NCBI RefSeq assembly: GCF_040448685.1 | Contig: NZ_CP159290.1 | Span: 3,534,001-3,598,000 of the forward strand | DNA length: 64,000 nt | Direction of reading: 5' to 3' | DNA from: Cellulosimicrobium sp. ES-005 | Lineage (GTDB): Bacteria > Actinomycetota > Actinomycetes > Actinomycetales > Cellulomonadaceae | Shown here: in pieces, positions 9,312 to 18,218 of the stretch | Position numbering within the stretch: the stretch's first letter is position 1 | Layout of the letters: each line of letters starts with the position of its first letter | Notes under the pieces: generated by a model | What the model was told of the DNA's origin: nothing | The model's database searches: none | What the model saw: only the letters and a program-made list of their open reading frames with translations | Translations under genes and position numbers: made by a program

Positions 9312-10129
9312 GCGCCCCCGTCCTGTCGCTGCGCGGCGTCTCCAAGAACTTCGGCGGCGTCCGCGCGCTCGTCGACGTGGACGTCGACGTGCACGAGCAC
9401 GAGGTGCTCGCCGTCGTGGGCGACAACGGCGCTGGCAAGTCGACCCTCGCGGGCGTCGTCGCGGGCGCGTTCCGGCCCGACGCGGGCGAGGTCCTGCTCG
9501 ACGGCGCGCCCGTCGTCCTCGACTCGCCCGCGGCGGCGCGCGCGCACGGCATCGCGGCGGTGTTCCAGCAGCTCGCCCTCGTCGACGACCTCGACGTCGT
9601 CGAGAACGTGTTCCTCGGGCAGGAGACGCTGCGCGGCCCGTTCCTCGACGAGATCGCCATGGAGCGCGAGGCCTGGGGCTTGCTCGACCAGCTCGCCGCG
9701 ACCGTCCCGTCCGTGCGCCAGCCCGTGCGCACGCTGTCCGGCGGGCAGCGGCAGGTTGTGGCCGTCGCGCGGGCGCTGCTGGGCGCACCACGCGTGCTCG
9801 TCCTCGACGAGCCGACGGCGGCCCTCGGCGTCCGGCAGACGGCCGAGGTGCTCAACCTCATCGAGAAGCTGCGCGAGCGCGGCCACGCCGTCGTGCTCAT
9901 CAGCCACCAGGCGGGCGACCTGCAGGCCGTCGCCGACCGCATCGTCGTGCTGCGGCTCGGGCGCGTGCACGGCGAGTTCGCGGGTGACACGTCCTACGAG
10001 GACCTGCTCGCCGCGATGACGGGCGCCGTCCGGCCCGCGCGGTCGGGGGGCGCCACCCGGCCCCCGACCGGCCCCGGGCGCGAGCCGCGCGAGCGGCGCT
10101 CCGGCGGCACCGGGGCGGTGCACCGATGA
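9308..10129 (+). CDS. Sugar ABC transporter ATP-binding protein with a single ATPase domain
   Basis: Drives the XylF/H-type importer by ATP hydrolysis. 273 residues with one complete nucleotide-binding domain: Walker A GDNGAGKST (about 40), Q-loop VFQQ, signature LSGGQRQ, Walker B VLVLDEP and the H-loop histidine in LISHQ. Monosaccharide importers of the RbsA/XylG class usually have two fused ATPase domains of about 500 residues, but a shorter single-domain form occurs in actinobacteria. The last 45 residues are Pro/Arg/Gly-rich and probably disordered. GTG start and stop overlap both neighbours by 4 bp. Confidence 0.9.
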   Translation: MSAPVLSLRGVSKNFGGVRALVDVDVDVHEHEVLAVVGDNGAGKSTLAGVVAGAFRPDAGEVLLDGAPVVLDSPAAARAHGIAAVFQQLALVDDLDVVENVFLGQETLRGPFLDEIAMEREAWGLLDQLAATVPSVRQPVRTLSGGQRQVVAVARALLGAPRVLVLDEPTAALGVRQTAEVLNLIEKLRERGHAVVLISHQAGDLQAVADRIVVLRLGRVHGEFAGDTSYEDLLAAMTGAVRPARSGGATRPPTGPGREPRERRSGGTGAVHR

Positions 10130-11340
10130 GCGTCCCCGGCCGCACCTCGGGCGCGGCGCTCGACCGCTCGTCGACCGGCGCGCTGTCCGGGAGCGTCGTC
10201 CGGCAGCTGCGCGGCGCCCACCTCGGCATGCTCCCGATCGTCGGCGCGCTCCTGCTCATCTGGGTCGTGCTCGGCGCCATCAACCCGGCGTTCCTCTCGG
10301 CGGAGAACCTCGTCAACCTCACGCTCCAGAGCGCGCCCACGGGGATCATCGCGCTCGGGGTCGTGCTCGTGCTGCTGGTCGGCCAGATCGACCTGTCCGT
10401 CGGCTCCGTGAGCGGGCTCGCCGCGGCGGTGCTGGCGGTCGGGACCGTGAACCTGGACTGGCCCGTCGGGCTCGCGATCCTCGCGGCGCTCGCCGTGGGC
10501 GTCGTGGTCGGCCTGGGGTACGGGCTGCTGTCCACGCGCCTCGGGCTCGCGTCGTTCGTCTTCACCCTGGCCGGGCTGCTCGTCCTCGCGGGCGTGCAGC
10601 TGCGGGTGCTCGGTCCCTCGGGCTCGATCAACATCCCGTTCGAGTCCTGGCTCGTGCGCACCGTGCAGCAGGGCTTCCTCGCGCCGGCCGCCGCCTGGGT
10701 CCTCGTGGTCGTGGTGGTGGTCGGGTACGCCGCGCTGCGCGTCGTCGACCACCTGCGTCGCGTGCGCGCGGAGCTGCCGAGCCCGGGCCTGGGCCGGATC
10801 GCGGTCCGCACCGCCGTGCTCGCCGCGGTCCTCGTCGGCTCGGTCGCGTACCTGGGGACCGCGCGCGGGATCGGCTACACGGTCGTGCTGTTCGTCGCGC
10901 TCGTCGTGGTGGTGGACGTCCTGCTGCGCCGCACGCGCTGGGGACGGTCGGTGCGCGCCGTCGGCGGGAACCGACGCTCCGCGCTCCTCGCGGGCGTCGC
11001 GGTGCGGCGGACCGTCGTCTCGTGCTTCGTCGCCTGCTCCACGTTCGCCGCACTGGGCGGCATCCTCGCGGCCGGGCGTCTCGCCGCCGCGAACCAGGGC
11101 ACCGGCGCCGCCGACACCTACCTCACGGCGATCGCCGCGGCGGTCATCGGCGGGACGAGCCTGTTCGGCGGACGCGGGAGCGCATGGTCCGCGCTGCTCG
11201 GCGTGCTGGTCATCCAGTCGATCGCCAACGGGCTGACGCTGCTCAACCTCGACACGGCGACGCGATACATCGTGACCGGAGCGGTGCTCCTGCTCGCTAT
11301 CGTCGTCGACATGCTCATCCGCGGTCGACGGGAGGTCTGA
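10126..11340 (+). CDS. Sugar ABC transporter permease, XylH/RbsC type
   Basis: Membrane channel of the monosaccharide importer, 404 residues. It contains about ten or more hydrophobic segments and the family motif VLLVGQIDLSVGSVSGLAA near residue 90, with GGTSLFGGRG in the C-terminal part. The length fits the longer XylH group better than the roughly 320-residue RbsC group. The ATG overlaps the ATPase stop (ATGA). It is followed directly by the LacI regulator with no gap, so regulator and transporter are probably co-transcribed. Confidence 0.9.
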   Translation: MSVPGRTSGAALDRSSTGALSGSVVRQLRGAHLGMLPIVGALLLIWVVLGAINPAFLSAENLVNLTLQSAPTGIIALGVVLVLLVGQIDLSVGSVSGLAAAVLAVGTVNLDWPVGLAILAALAVGVVVGLGYGLLSTRLGLASFVFTLAGLLVLAGVQLRVLGPSGSINIPFESWLVRTVQQGFLAPAAAWVLVVVVVVGYAALRVVDHLRRVRAELPSPGLGRIAVRTAVLAAVLVGSVAYLGTARGIGYTVVLFVALVVVVDVLLRRTRWGRSVRAVGGNRRSALLAGVAVRRTVVSCFVACSTFAALGGILAAGRLAAANQGTGAADTYLTAIAAAVIGGTSLFGGRGSAWSALLGVLVIQSIANGLTLLNLDTATRYIVTGAVLLLAIVVDMLIRGRREV

Positions 11341-11342
11341 TG

Positions 11343-12479
11343 ATGGTGATGCAGGGGGAGAGCACGGGCGCGCTCCCGCCGGGCGGGAGCGCGGCGACGG
11401 CGCGGGGTGCCGTGACGGGCACCCCGACGGAGACGGCGGCACGCCCGCACGCAGGGCGCGGAGGCCGACGGCCGACCCTCGCGGCCGTCGCGGAGGTCGC
11501 CGGCGTGAGCCTCAAGACGGCGTCGCGCGTCCTCAACGACGAGCCCAACGTGGCGCCGCAGACGCGGGCCAAGGTGCAGGAGGCCGCGCAGCGGCTCGGT
11601 TTCCGCCGCAACGCGGTGGCGGCCGACCTGGCGCGCGGTGGCTCCTCGCGGCTCGTCGGCTTCGTCACCGGCGACCTCGCGAACCCGTTCTACTCCGCGC
11701 TCGCGAGCGGGATCGAGCGCGAGCTGCGTCACCACGGGCTCCAGCTCATCACGACGAGCTCCGACGAGGAGCCCGAGCGCGAGCGCTCGCTCACGGAGGC
11801 GCTCGTCGAGCGCCGCGTCGGCGCGCTCGTCGTGACGCCCACGTCGACGGACCACTCGTCGCTGCGCCGCGAGCTCGACGACGGCCTGCCCGTCGTCTTC
11901 ATCGACCGGCCCGCGCAGGGCGTCGACGCGGACACCGTCGTCATCGACAACCGCGGCGGGGTGCGCGACGCCGTCACGCACCTGCTCGCGCACGGGCACC
12001 GGCGGATCGCCCTCGTGGGAGACGTCTCCCGCCTGTGGACGTTCCAGGAGCGTCGCGACGAGTTCGTCGCGACGCTGCGCGGCGCGGGCGTCGAGGACCC
12101 GTCGCGGTACGTGCGGGACGGTGCTCACGACGCCGATCTCGCGCGCGCGTTCGTCGCGGAGCTCCTGGCCCTCCCGGAGCCCCCGACGGCGTTCGTCACG
12201 GCGAACAACAAGATCACGGTCGGTGCGCTCCACGCGCTGCGGGACCGCGTGTCCGCGGGCGGCGCGGCGGACGTCGCGCTCGTCGGCTTCGACGACTTCG
12301 AGCTCGCGGACCTGCTGAACGTGACGGTCGTGGGGTACGACGTCGTCGAGATGGGGCGCCAGGCTGCGTCGCTCGCGGTGTCACGGGCCGAGAACCCGGA
12401 GCTGGCCCCGCGCCTCGTCGTGGTGCCCACGCGCCTCGTCGTGCGGGGCACGGGCGAGGTCTCCGGCCCGGGAGCCTAG
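11343..12479 (+). CDS. LacI family transcriptional regulator
   Basis: Probable repressor of the glycan-use genes around it. 378 residues: an unusually long 35-residue N-terminal tail, a LacI HTH (about 39-83, with VAEVAGVSLKTASRVLN and the hinge helix region AADLARGG), and a ribose-binding-like sensor domain (GFVTGDLANPFYSALASGIE, then VVFIDRPAQG and VGFDDFE). GGAGG at 11331-11335 is 7 nt from the ATG at 11343 and 4 nt from an in-frame ATG at 11340; I chose the former. It is the last gene of the ROK-xyl cluster. LacI-type operators lie 170 bp beyond its stop, before the GH92 gene, and before the cluster. Effector not known; mannose or a manno-oligosaccharide is the contextual guess. Confidence 0.92.
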   Translation: MVMQGESTGALPPGGSAATARGAVTGTPTETAARPHAGRGGRRPTLAAVAEVAGVSLKTASRVLNDEPNVAPQTRAKVQEAAQRLGFRRNAVAADLARGGSSRLVGFVTGDLANPFYSALASGIERELRHHGLQLITTSSDEEPERERSLTEALVERRVGALVVTPTSTDHSSLRRELDDGLPVVFIDRPAQGVDADTVVIDNRGGVRDAVTHLLAHGHRRIALVGDVSRLWTFQERRDEFVATLRGAGVEDPSRYVRDGAHDADLARAFVAELLALPEPPTAFVTANNKITVGALHALRDRVSAGGAADVALVGFDDFELADLLNVTVVGYDVVEMGRQAASLAVSRAENPELAPRLVVVPTRLVVRGTGEVSGPGA

Positions 12480-12481
12480 GC

Positions 12482-12509
12482 CCGCGGGCCCAGGAGCCCG
12501 GGCCCGCGG
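12482..12509 (+). terminator. Hairpin after the LacI regulator gene
   Basis: CCGCGGGCCC (12482-12491) pairs perfectly with GGGCCCGCGG (12500-12509) around an 8-nt loop. It begins 2 nt after the stop codon and lies upstream of the GH92 promoter, so it probably insulates the two transcripts. Confidence 0.65.
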
Positions 12510-12559
12510 TGCCGGGCGCGACGGCAGCGTCCCGTCCGGTCCCGGCGGCGTCGGCCGCG

Positions 12560-12587
12560 TTGACAAAGACCGTCGCCCGCGCATAAG
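12560..12587 (+). promoter_or_regulatory. Promoter of the GH92 gene
   Basis: A perfect -35 TTGACA (12560-12565) is followed after 16 nt by CATAAG (12582-12587), which matches four of six -10 positions. Transcription would start near 12594, just at the first arm of the inverted repeat at 12595, so a bound repressor would cover the start site. Confidence 0.65.
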
Positions 12588-12594
12588 TTCGGGC

Positions 12595-12635
12595 TGCCCC
12601 TGACAACGCTTCCCCCCTGCGCGTTGTCAGGGGCA
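12595..12635 (+). promoter_or_regulatory. Perfect 15-bp inverted repeat at the GH92 transcription start
   Basis: TGCCCCTGACAACGC (12595-12609) is repeated in inverse as GCGTTGTCAGGGGCA (12621-12635) with an 11-nt spacer. Each arm contains TGACAACGC, close to the half-site TGACAGC of the nearby palindrome. It could act as a spaced operator or as a hairpin at the 5' end of the mRNA. Confidence 0.6.
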
Positions 12636-12645
12636 CCCCTGCAGC

Positions 12646-12661
12646 CTGACAGCGCTGTCAG
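12646..12661. promoter_or_regulatory. LacI-type operator CTGACAGCGCTGTCAG
   Basis: A perfect 16-bp palindrome with the central CG typical of LacI-family operators. It lies 22 bp before the GH92 start codon and downstream of the predicted promoter, a roadblock or repression position. Its core is repeated at 6902-6913. Confidence 0.75.
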
Positions 12662-12683
12662 ATGATCGAAGGAGATCGCGAGC

Positions 12684-15600
12684 ATGACCAGACCCCTCCC
12701 GCCCGGACGCGCGGACGCCGCGCGCTCCAGGAGCGGCCGCGCGAGGCCCCTCGGCCTCGCGCTCGCCGCGGCCCTCACCGTCCCTCTCGCAGTCCCCGTC
12801 GGCGTCCTCACGGCAGCCCCCGCCGCTGCCGCGGAGCCCGGGGACTTCTCGTCGTCCTTCGAGTCGGGAGACCCCGCAGCGCTCGCCTCCGCGGTGGCCG
12901 AGCGCGACGGCGCGCCCTGGCAGGCGAACGTCGGGTCGTTCACGAGCGGCCTCCCCGGCAGCGTGCTCGGGAAGCTCAAGGCCGTCACGGCGAGCGCCCA
13001 GAACCTGCCGAACGAGGGCGCCGCGAACCTCGCGGACGGCAGCTCCGGCACCAAGTGGCTCGCGTTCGCCTCGACCGGCTGGGTCCGGTACGAGTTCACG
13101 GAGCCGGTCTCGTTCGTCGCCTACTCGATGACCTCGGGCGACGACGCCGCGGGCCGCGACCCGAAGACCTGGACGATCGAGGGCTCGAACGACGGCTCCA
13201 CGTGGACCCCCCTCGACCAGCGCACCGACGAGGACTTCCCGAACCGGCAGCAGACGCGCAGCTTCGAGCTCGACGAGCCCACCGAGGCGTACACCTACCT
13301 GCGCCTCAACGTGACCGCGAACTCGGGCGACTCCATCGTCCAGCTCGCCGGGTGGGACCTCTCGGACGACCTGAGCGCGGGCCCCTCCGCCGCGCCCATG
13401 AACACCAAGGTCGGCACCGGGCCCCGCGTGAGCTTCACCAACAAGGCGGGCGTCGGGTTCTCGGGCCTGCACTCGCTGCGGTACGACGGCTCGCACCTCG
13501 CCGACGGCGAGACCTACGCGACCAACGTGCTCTACGACGACGTCGACGTCGTCGTGGGCGAGGACACGCGCCTGAGCTACACGATCTTCCCCGAGCTGCT
13601 CGACGACCTGCAGTACCCGTCCACGTACGCGGCGGTGGACGTGCTGTTCACCGACGGCACCTACCTGTCCGACCTCGGCGCGCGCGACGCGCACGAGACG
13701 GTCGCGACGGCGCAGGCCCAGGGCGAGGGCAAGATCCTCTACGCCGACCAGTGGAACTCCGTGCGGATCGACCTCGGCGACGTCGCCGCGGGCAAGACCG
13801 TCGACCAGGTGCTGCTCGGCTACGACAACCCGGGCGGCCACGCGGGCACCAAGTTCGCGGGCTGGCTCGACGACGTCGCGATCACCGCGAACCCGGCGAC
13901 CATCGACGGCTCGAGCCTCGCCAACTACGTCGACACCCGTCGCGGCACGCTCGCGTCGGGCAGCTTCTCGCGCGGGAACAACATCCCGGCGACGGCGACG
14001 CCCAACGGCTTCAACTTCTGGGTGCCCTACACCAACGCCTCCTCGCAGAGCTGGCTGTACGAGTACCACAAGGCCAACAACGCCAACAACAAGCCCGTGC
14101 TCCAGGGATTCGGCGTCTCGCACGAGCCGAGCCCGTGGATGGGCGACCGCAACCAGCTCACGTTCCTCCCGTCGACGGCGTCCGGGACGCCCGACGCCAC
14201 GCTCTCGACGCGCGGTCTCGAGTTCGACCACGCCGACGAGCTGGCGCGTCCGGACTACTACGGGGTCACGTTCACCAACGGGTCCGCCATCGAGGCGACG
14301 CCCACCGACCACGGCGCGGTGCTCCGGTTCAGCTACCCCGGCGCCACGGGCCACGTGCTCGTGGACAAGGTGGACGGCTCGTCCAAGCTCACGTACGACC
14401 AGGCCACGGGGACGCTCTCCGGGTGGGTCGAGAACGGCTCGGGCCTGTCCGTGGGCCGTACGCGCATGTTCGTCGCCGGCACCTTCGACCGTAGTCCGAC
14501 GGCGGTCGGGACGGCGGCGGGCAACCGTGCGGACGCGCGCTTCGCGACGTTCGACACGTCGTCCGACAAGACGGTCGAGCTGCGCGTCGCGACCTCCTTC
14601 ATCAGCCTCGACCAGGCGCGCAAGAACCTCGACCTGGAGGTGACGGGCAAGACCTTCACGGAGGTCAAGGCCGCCGCCGCGCAGGCGTGGAACGACCGCC
14701 TGGGCGTCATCGAGGTCGAGGGAGCGAGCGAGGACCAGCTCGTCACGCTGTACTCCAACCTCTACCGCCTCAACCTGTACCCGAACTCGCAGTTCGAGAA
14801 CACGGGCACGGCGCAGGCGCCGGTGTACAAGTACGCGAGCCCGGTCTCCGCGACCACGGGCTCCGCGACGGACACGCAGACGAACGCGAAGATCGTCGAC
14901 GGCAAGATCTACGTGAACAACGGGTTCTGGGACACGTACCGCACGGCCTGGCCGGCGTACTCGTTCCTCTACCCGGAGCTCGCGGGCGAGCTGGTCGACG
15001 GGTTCGTCCAGCAGTACCGCGACGGCGGCTGGGTCGCGCGCTGGTCCTCGCCGGGCTACGCCGACCTCATGACGGGCACGAGCTCCGACGTCGCGTTCGC
15101 GGACGCGTACCTCAAGGGCTCGCTCCCGACGGCCACCGCGCTCGAGGCGTACGACGCCGCGCTGCGCAACGCGTCCGTCGCGCCGCCGAACAACGCCGTG
15201 GGCCGCAAGGGCCTCCAGACGTCGCCGTTCCTCGGGTTCACGCCGGAGTCCACGCACGAGTCCGTGTCGTGGGGCCTGGAGGGCCTGATCAACGACTTCG
15301 GCATCGGCAACATGGCCGCCGCCCTCGCGGAGGACCCGGCCACGCCGGACGAGCGTCGCGAGACGCTGCGCGAGGAGTCCTCGTACTTCCTCGAGCGCGC
15401 CACGCACTACGTCGAGCTGTTCGACCCCGAGGTGGACTTCTTCGTGCCGCGGCACGCGGACGGCACGTGGGCCGTCGACCCGGAGACCTACAACCCTGAG
15501 GCCTGGGGCGGCGGGTACACCGAGACGAGCGGCTGGAACTTCGCGTTCCACGCGCCGCAGGACCCGCAGGGTCTCGCCAACCTCTACGGCGGCAAGCAGG

Positions 15601-18104
15601 GCCTGGAGGACAAGCTCGACCTGTTCTTCTCCACCCCGGAGAAGGGCGCCGGCAACGGCGGCATCCACGAGCAGCGCGAGGCGCGCGACGTGCGCATGGG
15701 CATGTGGGGCATGAGCAACCAGGTGTCGCACCACATCCCGTGGCTGTACGACGCCGCGGGCGCGCCCTCGAAGACCCAGGAGAAGGTCCGTGAGGTCACC
15801 CGCCGCCTGTTCGTGGGCAGCGAGATCGGCCAGGGCTACCCGGGCGACGAGGACAACGGCGAGATGTCGTCGTGGTGGATCTTCGCCTCGCTCGGCTTCT
15901 ACCCGCTCCAGGTCGGCTCCGACGAGTACGCGGTCGGCTCGCCGCTCTTCGACAAGGCCACCGTGCACCTGCCGGACGGCGACCTCGTGGTCAACGCCGA
16001 GAACAACTCGGTGGACAACGTCTACGTGCAGTCCCTCGCGGTGGACGGCGAGGCCCGCACCTCGACGTCGCTCTCCCAGGCCGACCTCTCGGGCGGCGCG
16101 ACGCTGGACTTCGTCATGGGTCCGGAGCCGTCCGACTGGGGCACGGGCGAGGACGACGCGCCGCCGTCGCTCACCGAGGGCGACGAGCCCCCGGCACCGG
16201 TCCAGGACGCGACGACGTCGGGCCTCGGCACGACGACCGTCGCGGACGGCGACGCGGCGACGAGCGCCGCGGCCCTGACGGACAACACGTCCGGCACGCG
16301 CACGACGTTCGCCACGACCACCCCGTCGATCACGTGGGCGGGCAACGGCATCCGGCCGACGGTCGAGTCGTACACGCTGACCTCCGGGGCGAGCGGGACG
16401 GCGTCGCCGTCCGCGTGGACCCTCGAGGGCTCCGACGACGGCGAGACCTGGACGACCCTCGACGAGCGGTCCGGCGAGCAGTTCCGCTGGGCGCTGCAGA
16501 CGCGGCCGTTCACGGTCGCGGAGCCGACGGCGTTCGCGCAGTACCGCGTGACCGTCACCGCGGCCTCGGGCTCGGGCGCGCTGTCGCTCGCCGAGGTCGA
16601 GCTCCTCGCCGACCCGAAGGCCTCCGGGGCCGAGGAGCTGACGCTCTCGGCCGCGCCCGACCGCGACACGGTCACCGGGCGCGAGGTCTCGGGCTCGTTC
16701 GCGACCCTCACCGGGGTCGAGGGCGACGCGTCGGCGCTCGACGTGCAGGTCGCGTTCGGCGACGGCTCCGAGCCCGTCGCGGGCTCGCTCCAGGCCGGTG
16801 CGTTCGGCGGGTACGCGGTGAACGCCGCGCACTCGTGGGCCGCCCCGGGCGTCTACCCCGTGACCGTCACGGTCTCGGGCGAGGGGATCGAGCCCGTCTC
16901 GACCACCTCGTACGTCTCCGTCTCCCTCCTGCGCGAGGGCTCGCTGCTCGCGGCGTACGACAACGTCTGCATCGGCGACCTCGGCACGACCGTCGGGTCG
17001 TGCGACGGCCAGGGCGTCTTCTTCGACCGGGCCCAGCTCGCGGCGAAGGGCTTCGTCCAGGGCCAGCGCTCGACGGTGCCCGGCACGGACCTCGCGTTCG
17101 ACGTCCCGGCGGTCCCCGCCGGCCAGCCGGACAACGCGACGGGCGACGGCCAGACCATCGAGCTCGAGGTCCCCGCGGACGCCGAGCAGCTCTCGGTGAT
17201 CGGCACCGGCACGGAGAAGAACCAGCAGGCCCAGGGCGTGCTGACCTTCGACGACGGCTCGTCGCAGCCCATCGACCTGAGCTTCGGCGACTGGTCGGGC
17301 GCGGCGCGCAACCCGGTGTTCGGCAACATCCCCGTCGCGGTCACGGACAACCGCCTGCGCGGCGGCAGCCCGCAGACCGGCACCCCTGCCGCGTTCTTCG
17401 CGACGGCGCCGATCACGCTCCCCGAGGGCAAGCGGGCCGTGAGCCTCACGCTCCCGGACCAGCCGGGCGAGCTCGCGCGCGACGGCCGGATCCACGTGGT
17501 CGCGGTCGCGCACGACGGCACGTTCGCCGAGCACCCCGCGCTCGAGGTGACGGTCGCGGACGGTGTGACCCTCGCCGTCGGGCAGTCCGCGGACGCCGTG
17601 CTCGCCCAGGTGACCGGCGGCCGCGAGGGCGCCGAGCTCCGCGCGGCGGTCACGTGGGGCGACGGCTCCGACGTCGCGGCCGGCACGGTGACGGACGGCT
17701 CCGTCTCCGGGGCGCACGCCTACGCGGCGGCCGGGACGTACACCGCGTACGTCGTGGTCGACGACGGCTGGACCAGCCAGGTGGTCGAGGTCCCCGTGAC
17801 CGTGACCGAGGGCCAGCCGCAGCTCGCGATCGACGTCACCGTGAGCACGCGCTGCCTCGCCGGCAAGGCGTACGTCGCGGTCCGCGCCGAGAACGGCGAG
17901 GACGCGCCCGTCGCGATCCGCCTCGTCACGCCGTTCGGGACCAAGGAGTTCGCGGCCGTCGCGCCGGGGGCCAACGCCTACCAGTCGTTCGCGACGCGGG
18001 CGACGTCGGTCGAGGCCGGCACGGTCACCGTCGAGGCGACCCGAGGAGACCAGGGGGTGACGGCGTCGATCACGGCGGACTACGCGGCCGTGACCTGCGG
18101 CTGA
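12684..18104 (+). CDS. Secreted multidomain glycoside hydrolase family 92 alpha-mannosidase
   Basis: Extracellular, calcium-dependent exo-alpha-mannosidase by family, 1,806 residues. In order: signal peptide (1-49, ending AAPAAAAE), an F5/8C discoidin-like domain (about 110-230), a GH92 N-domain (about 410-660), a GH92 catalytic alpha/alpha barrel (about 660-1,140), a second discoidin-like domain (about 1,180-1,310), a PKD-like domain, an NPCBM-like region, another PKD-like domain and a C-terminal beta domain. The general-acid Glu947 (ETSGWNF) and the base pair Asp1055/Asp1057 (GDED then GEMSSWW) are kept. The conserved NEPSHH loop reads NQVSHH (1012-1017). There is no LPxTG or dockerin, so it is probably released. 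GGAG lies 9 nt before the ATG. It has its own promoter and operators, with an AGE isomerase downstream. Confidence 0.93.
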   Translation: MTRPLPPGRADAARSRSGRARPLGLALAAALTVPLAVPVGVLTAAPAAAAEPGDFSSSFESGDPAALASAVAERDGAPWQANVGSFTSGLPGSVLGKLKAVTASAQNLPNEGAANLADGSSGTKWLAFASTGWVRYEFTEPVSFVAYSMTSGDDAAGRDPKTWTIEGSNDGSTWTPLDQRTDEDFPNRQQTRSFELDEPTEAYTYLRLNVTANSGDSIVQLAGWDLSDDLSAGPSAAPMNTKVGTGPRVSFTNKAGVGFSGLHSLRYDGSHLADGETYATNVLYDDVDVVVGEDTRLSYTIFPELLDDLQYPSTYAAVDVLFTDGTYLSDLGARDAHETVATAQAQGEGKILYADQWNSVRIDLGDVAAGKTVDQVLLGYDNPGGHAGTKFAGWLDDVAITANPATIDGSSLANYVDTRRGTLASGSFSRGNNIPATATPNGFNFWVPYTNASSQSWLYEYHKANNANNKPVLQGFGVSHEPSPWMGDRNQLTFLPSTASGTPDATLSTRGLEFDHADELARPDYYGVTFTNGSAIEATPTDHGAVLRFSYPGATGHVLVDKVDGSSKLTYDQATGTLSGWVENGSGLSVGRTRMFVAGTFDRSPTAVGTAAGNRADARFATFDTSSDKTVELRVATSFISLDQARKNLDLEVTGKTFTEVKAAAAQAWNDRLGVIEVEGASEDQLVTLYSNLYRLNLYPNSQFENTGTAQAPVYKYASPVSATTGSATDTQTNAKIVDGKIYVNNGFWDTYRTAWPAYSFLYPELAGELVDGFVQQYRDGGWVARWSSPGYADLMTGTSSDVAFADAYLKGSLPTATALEAYDAALRNASVAPPNNAVGRKGLQTSPFLGFTPESTHESVSWGLEGLINDFGIGNMAAALAEDPATPDERRETLREESSYFLERATHYVELFDPEVDFFVPRHADGTWAVDPETYNPEAWGGGYTETSGWNFAFHAPQDPQGLANLYGGKQGLEDKLDLFFSTPEKGAGNGGIHEQREARDVRMGMWGMSNQVSHHIPWLYDAAGAPSKTQEKVREVTRRLFVGSEIGQGYPGDEDNGEMSSWWIFASLGFYPLQVGSDEYAVGSPLFDKATVHLPDGDLVVNAENNSVDNVYVQSLAVDGEARTSTSLSQADLSGGATLDFVMGPEPSDWGTGEDDAPPSLTEGDEPPAPVQDATTSGLGTTTVADGDAATSAAALTDNTSGTRTTFATTTPSITWAGNGIRPTVESYTLTSGASGTASPSAWTLEGSDDGETWTTLDERSGEQFRWALQTRPFTVAEPTAFAQYRVTVTAASGSGALSLAEVELLADPKASGAEELTLSAAPDRDTVTGREVSGSFATLTGVEGDASALDVQVAFGDGSEPVAGSLQAGAFGGYAVNAAHSWAAPGVYPVTVTVSGEGIEPVSTTSYVSVSLLREGSLLAAYDNVCIGDLGTTVGSCDGQGVFFDRAQLAAKGFVQGQRSTVPGTDLAFDVPAVPAGQPDNATGDGQTIELEVPADAEQLSVIGTGTEKNQQAQGVLTFDDGSSQPIDLSFGDWSGAARNPVFGNIPVAVTDNRLRGGSPQTGTPAAFFATAPITLPEGKRAVSLTLPDQPGELARDGRIHVVAVAHDGTFAEHPALEVTVADGVTLAVGQSADAVLAQVTGGREGAELRAAVTWGDGSDVAAGTVTDGSVSGAHAYAAAGTYTAYVVVDDGWTSQVVEVPVTVTEGQPQLAIDVTVSTRCLAGKAYVAVRAENGEDAPVAIRLVTPFGTKEFAAVAPGANAYQSFATRATSVEAGTVTVEATRGDQGVTASITADYAAVTCG

Positions 18105-18125
18105 GCCCGTGAGCATGCACCACCG

Positions 18126-18159
18126 GCGGTGCCCCGGGATGATCGTCCCGGGGCACCGC
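18126..18159 (+). terminator. Hairpin terminator after the GH92 gene
   Basis: A perfect 14-bp stem (18126-18139 with 18146-18159) closes a 6-nt loop TGATCG, starting 22 nt after the GH92 stop. There is no U-tract, as is common for terminators at this GC content. The isomerase downstream may be reached by read-through or have its own start. Confidence 0.65.
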
Positions 18160-18218
18160 GCCGTACCGGCACCGCGCCCGGTGCGGCACCACGTTCCCAG
18201 CACGAGAAGGACCGAGAC

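Noticed and set aside
18129-18218. A longer N-terminus for the AGE isomerase
   Set aside because: The extra codons run through the GH92 terminator hairpin, and a good ribosome-binding site precedes the ATG at 18219.
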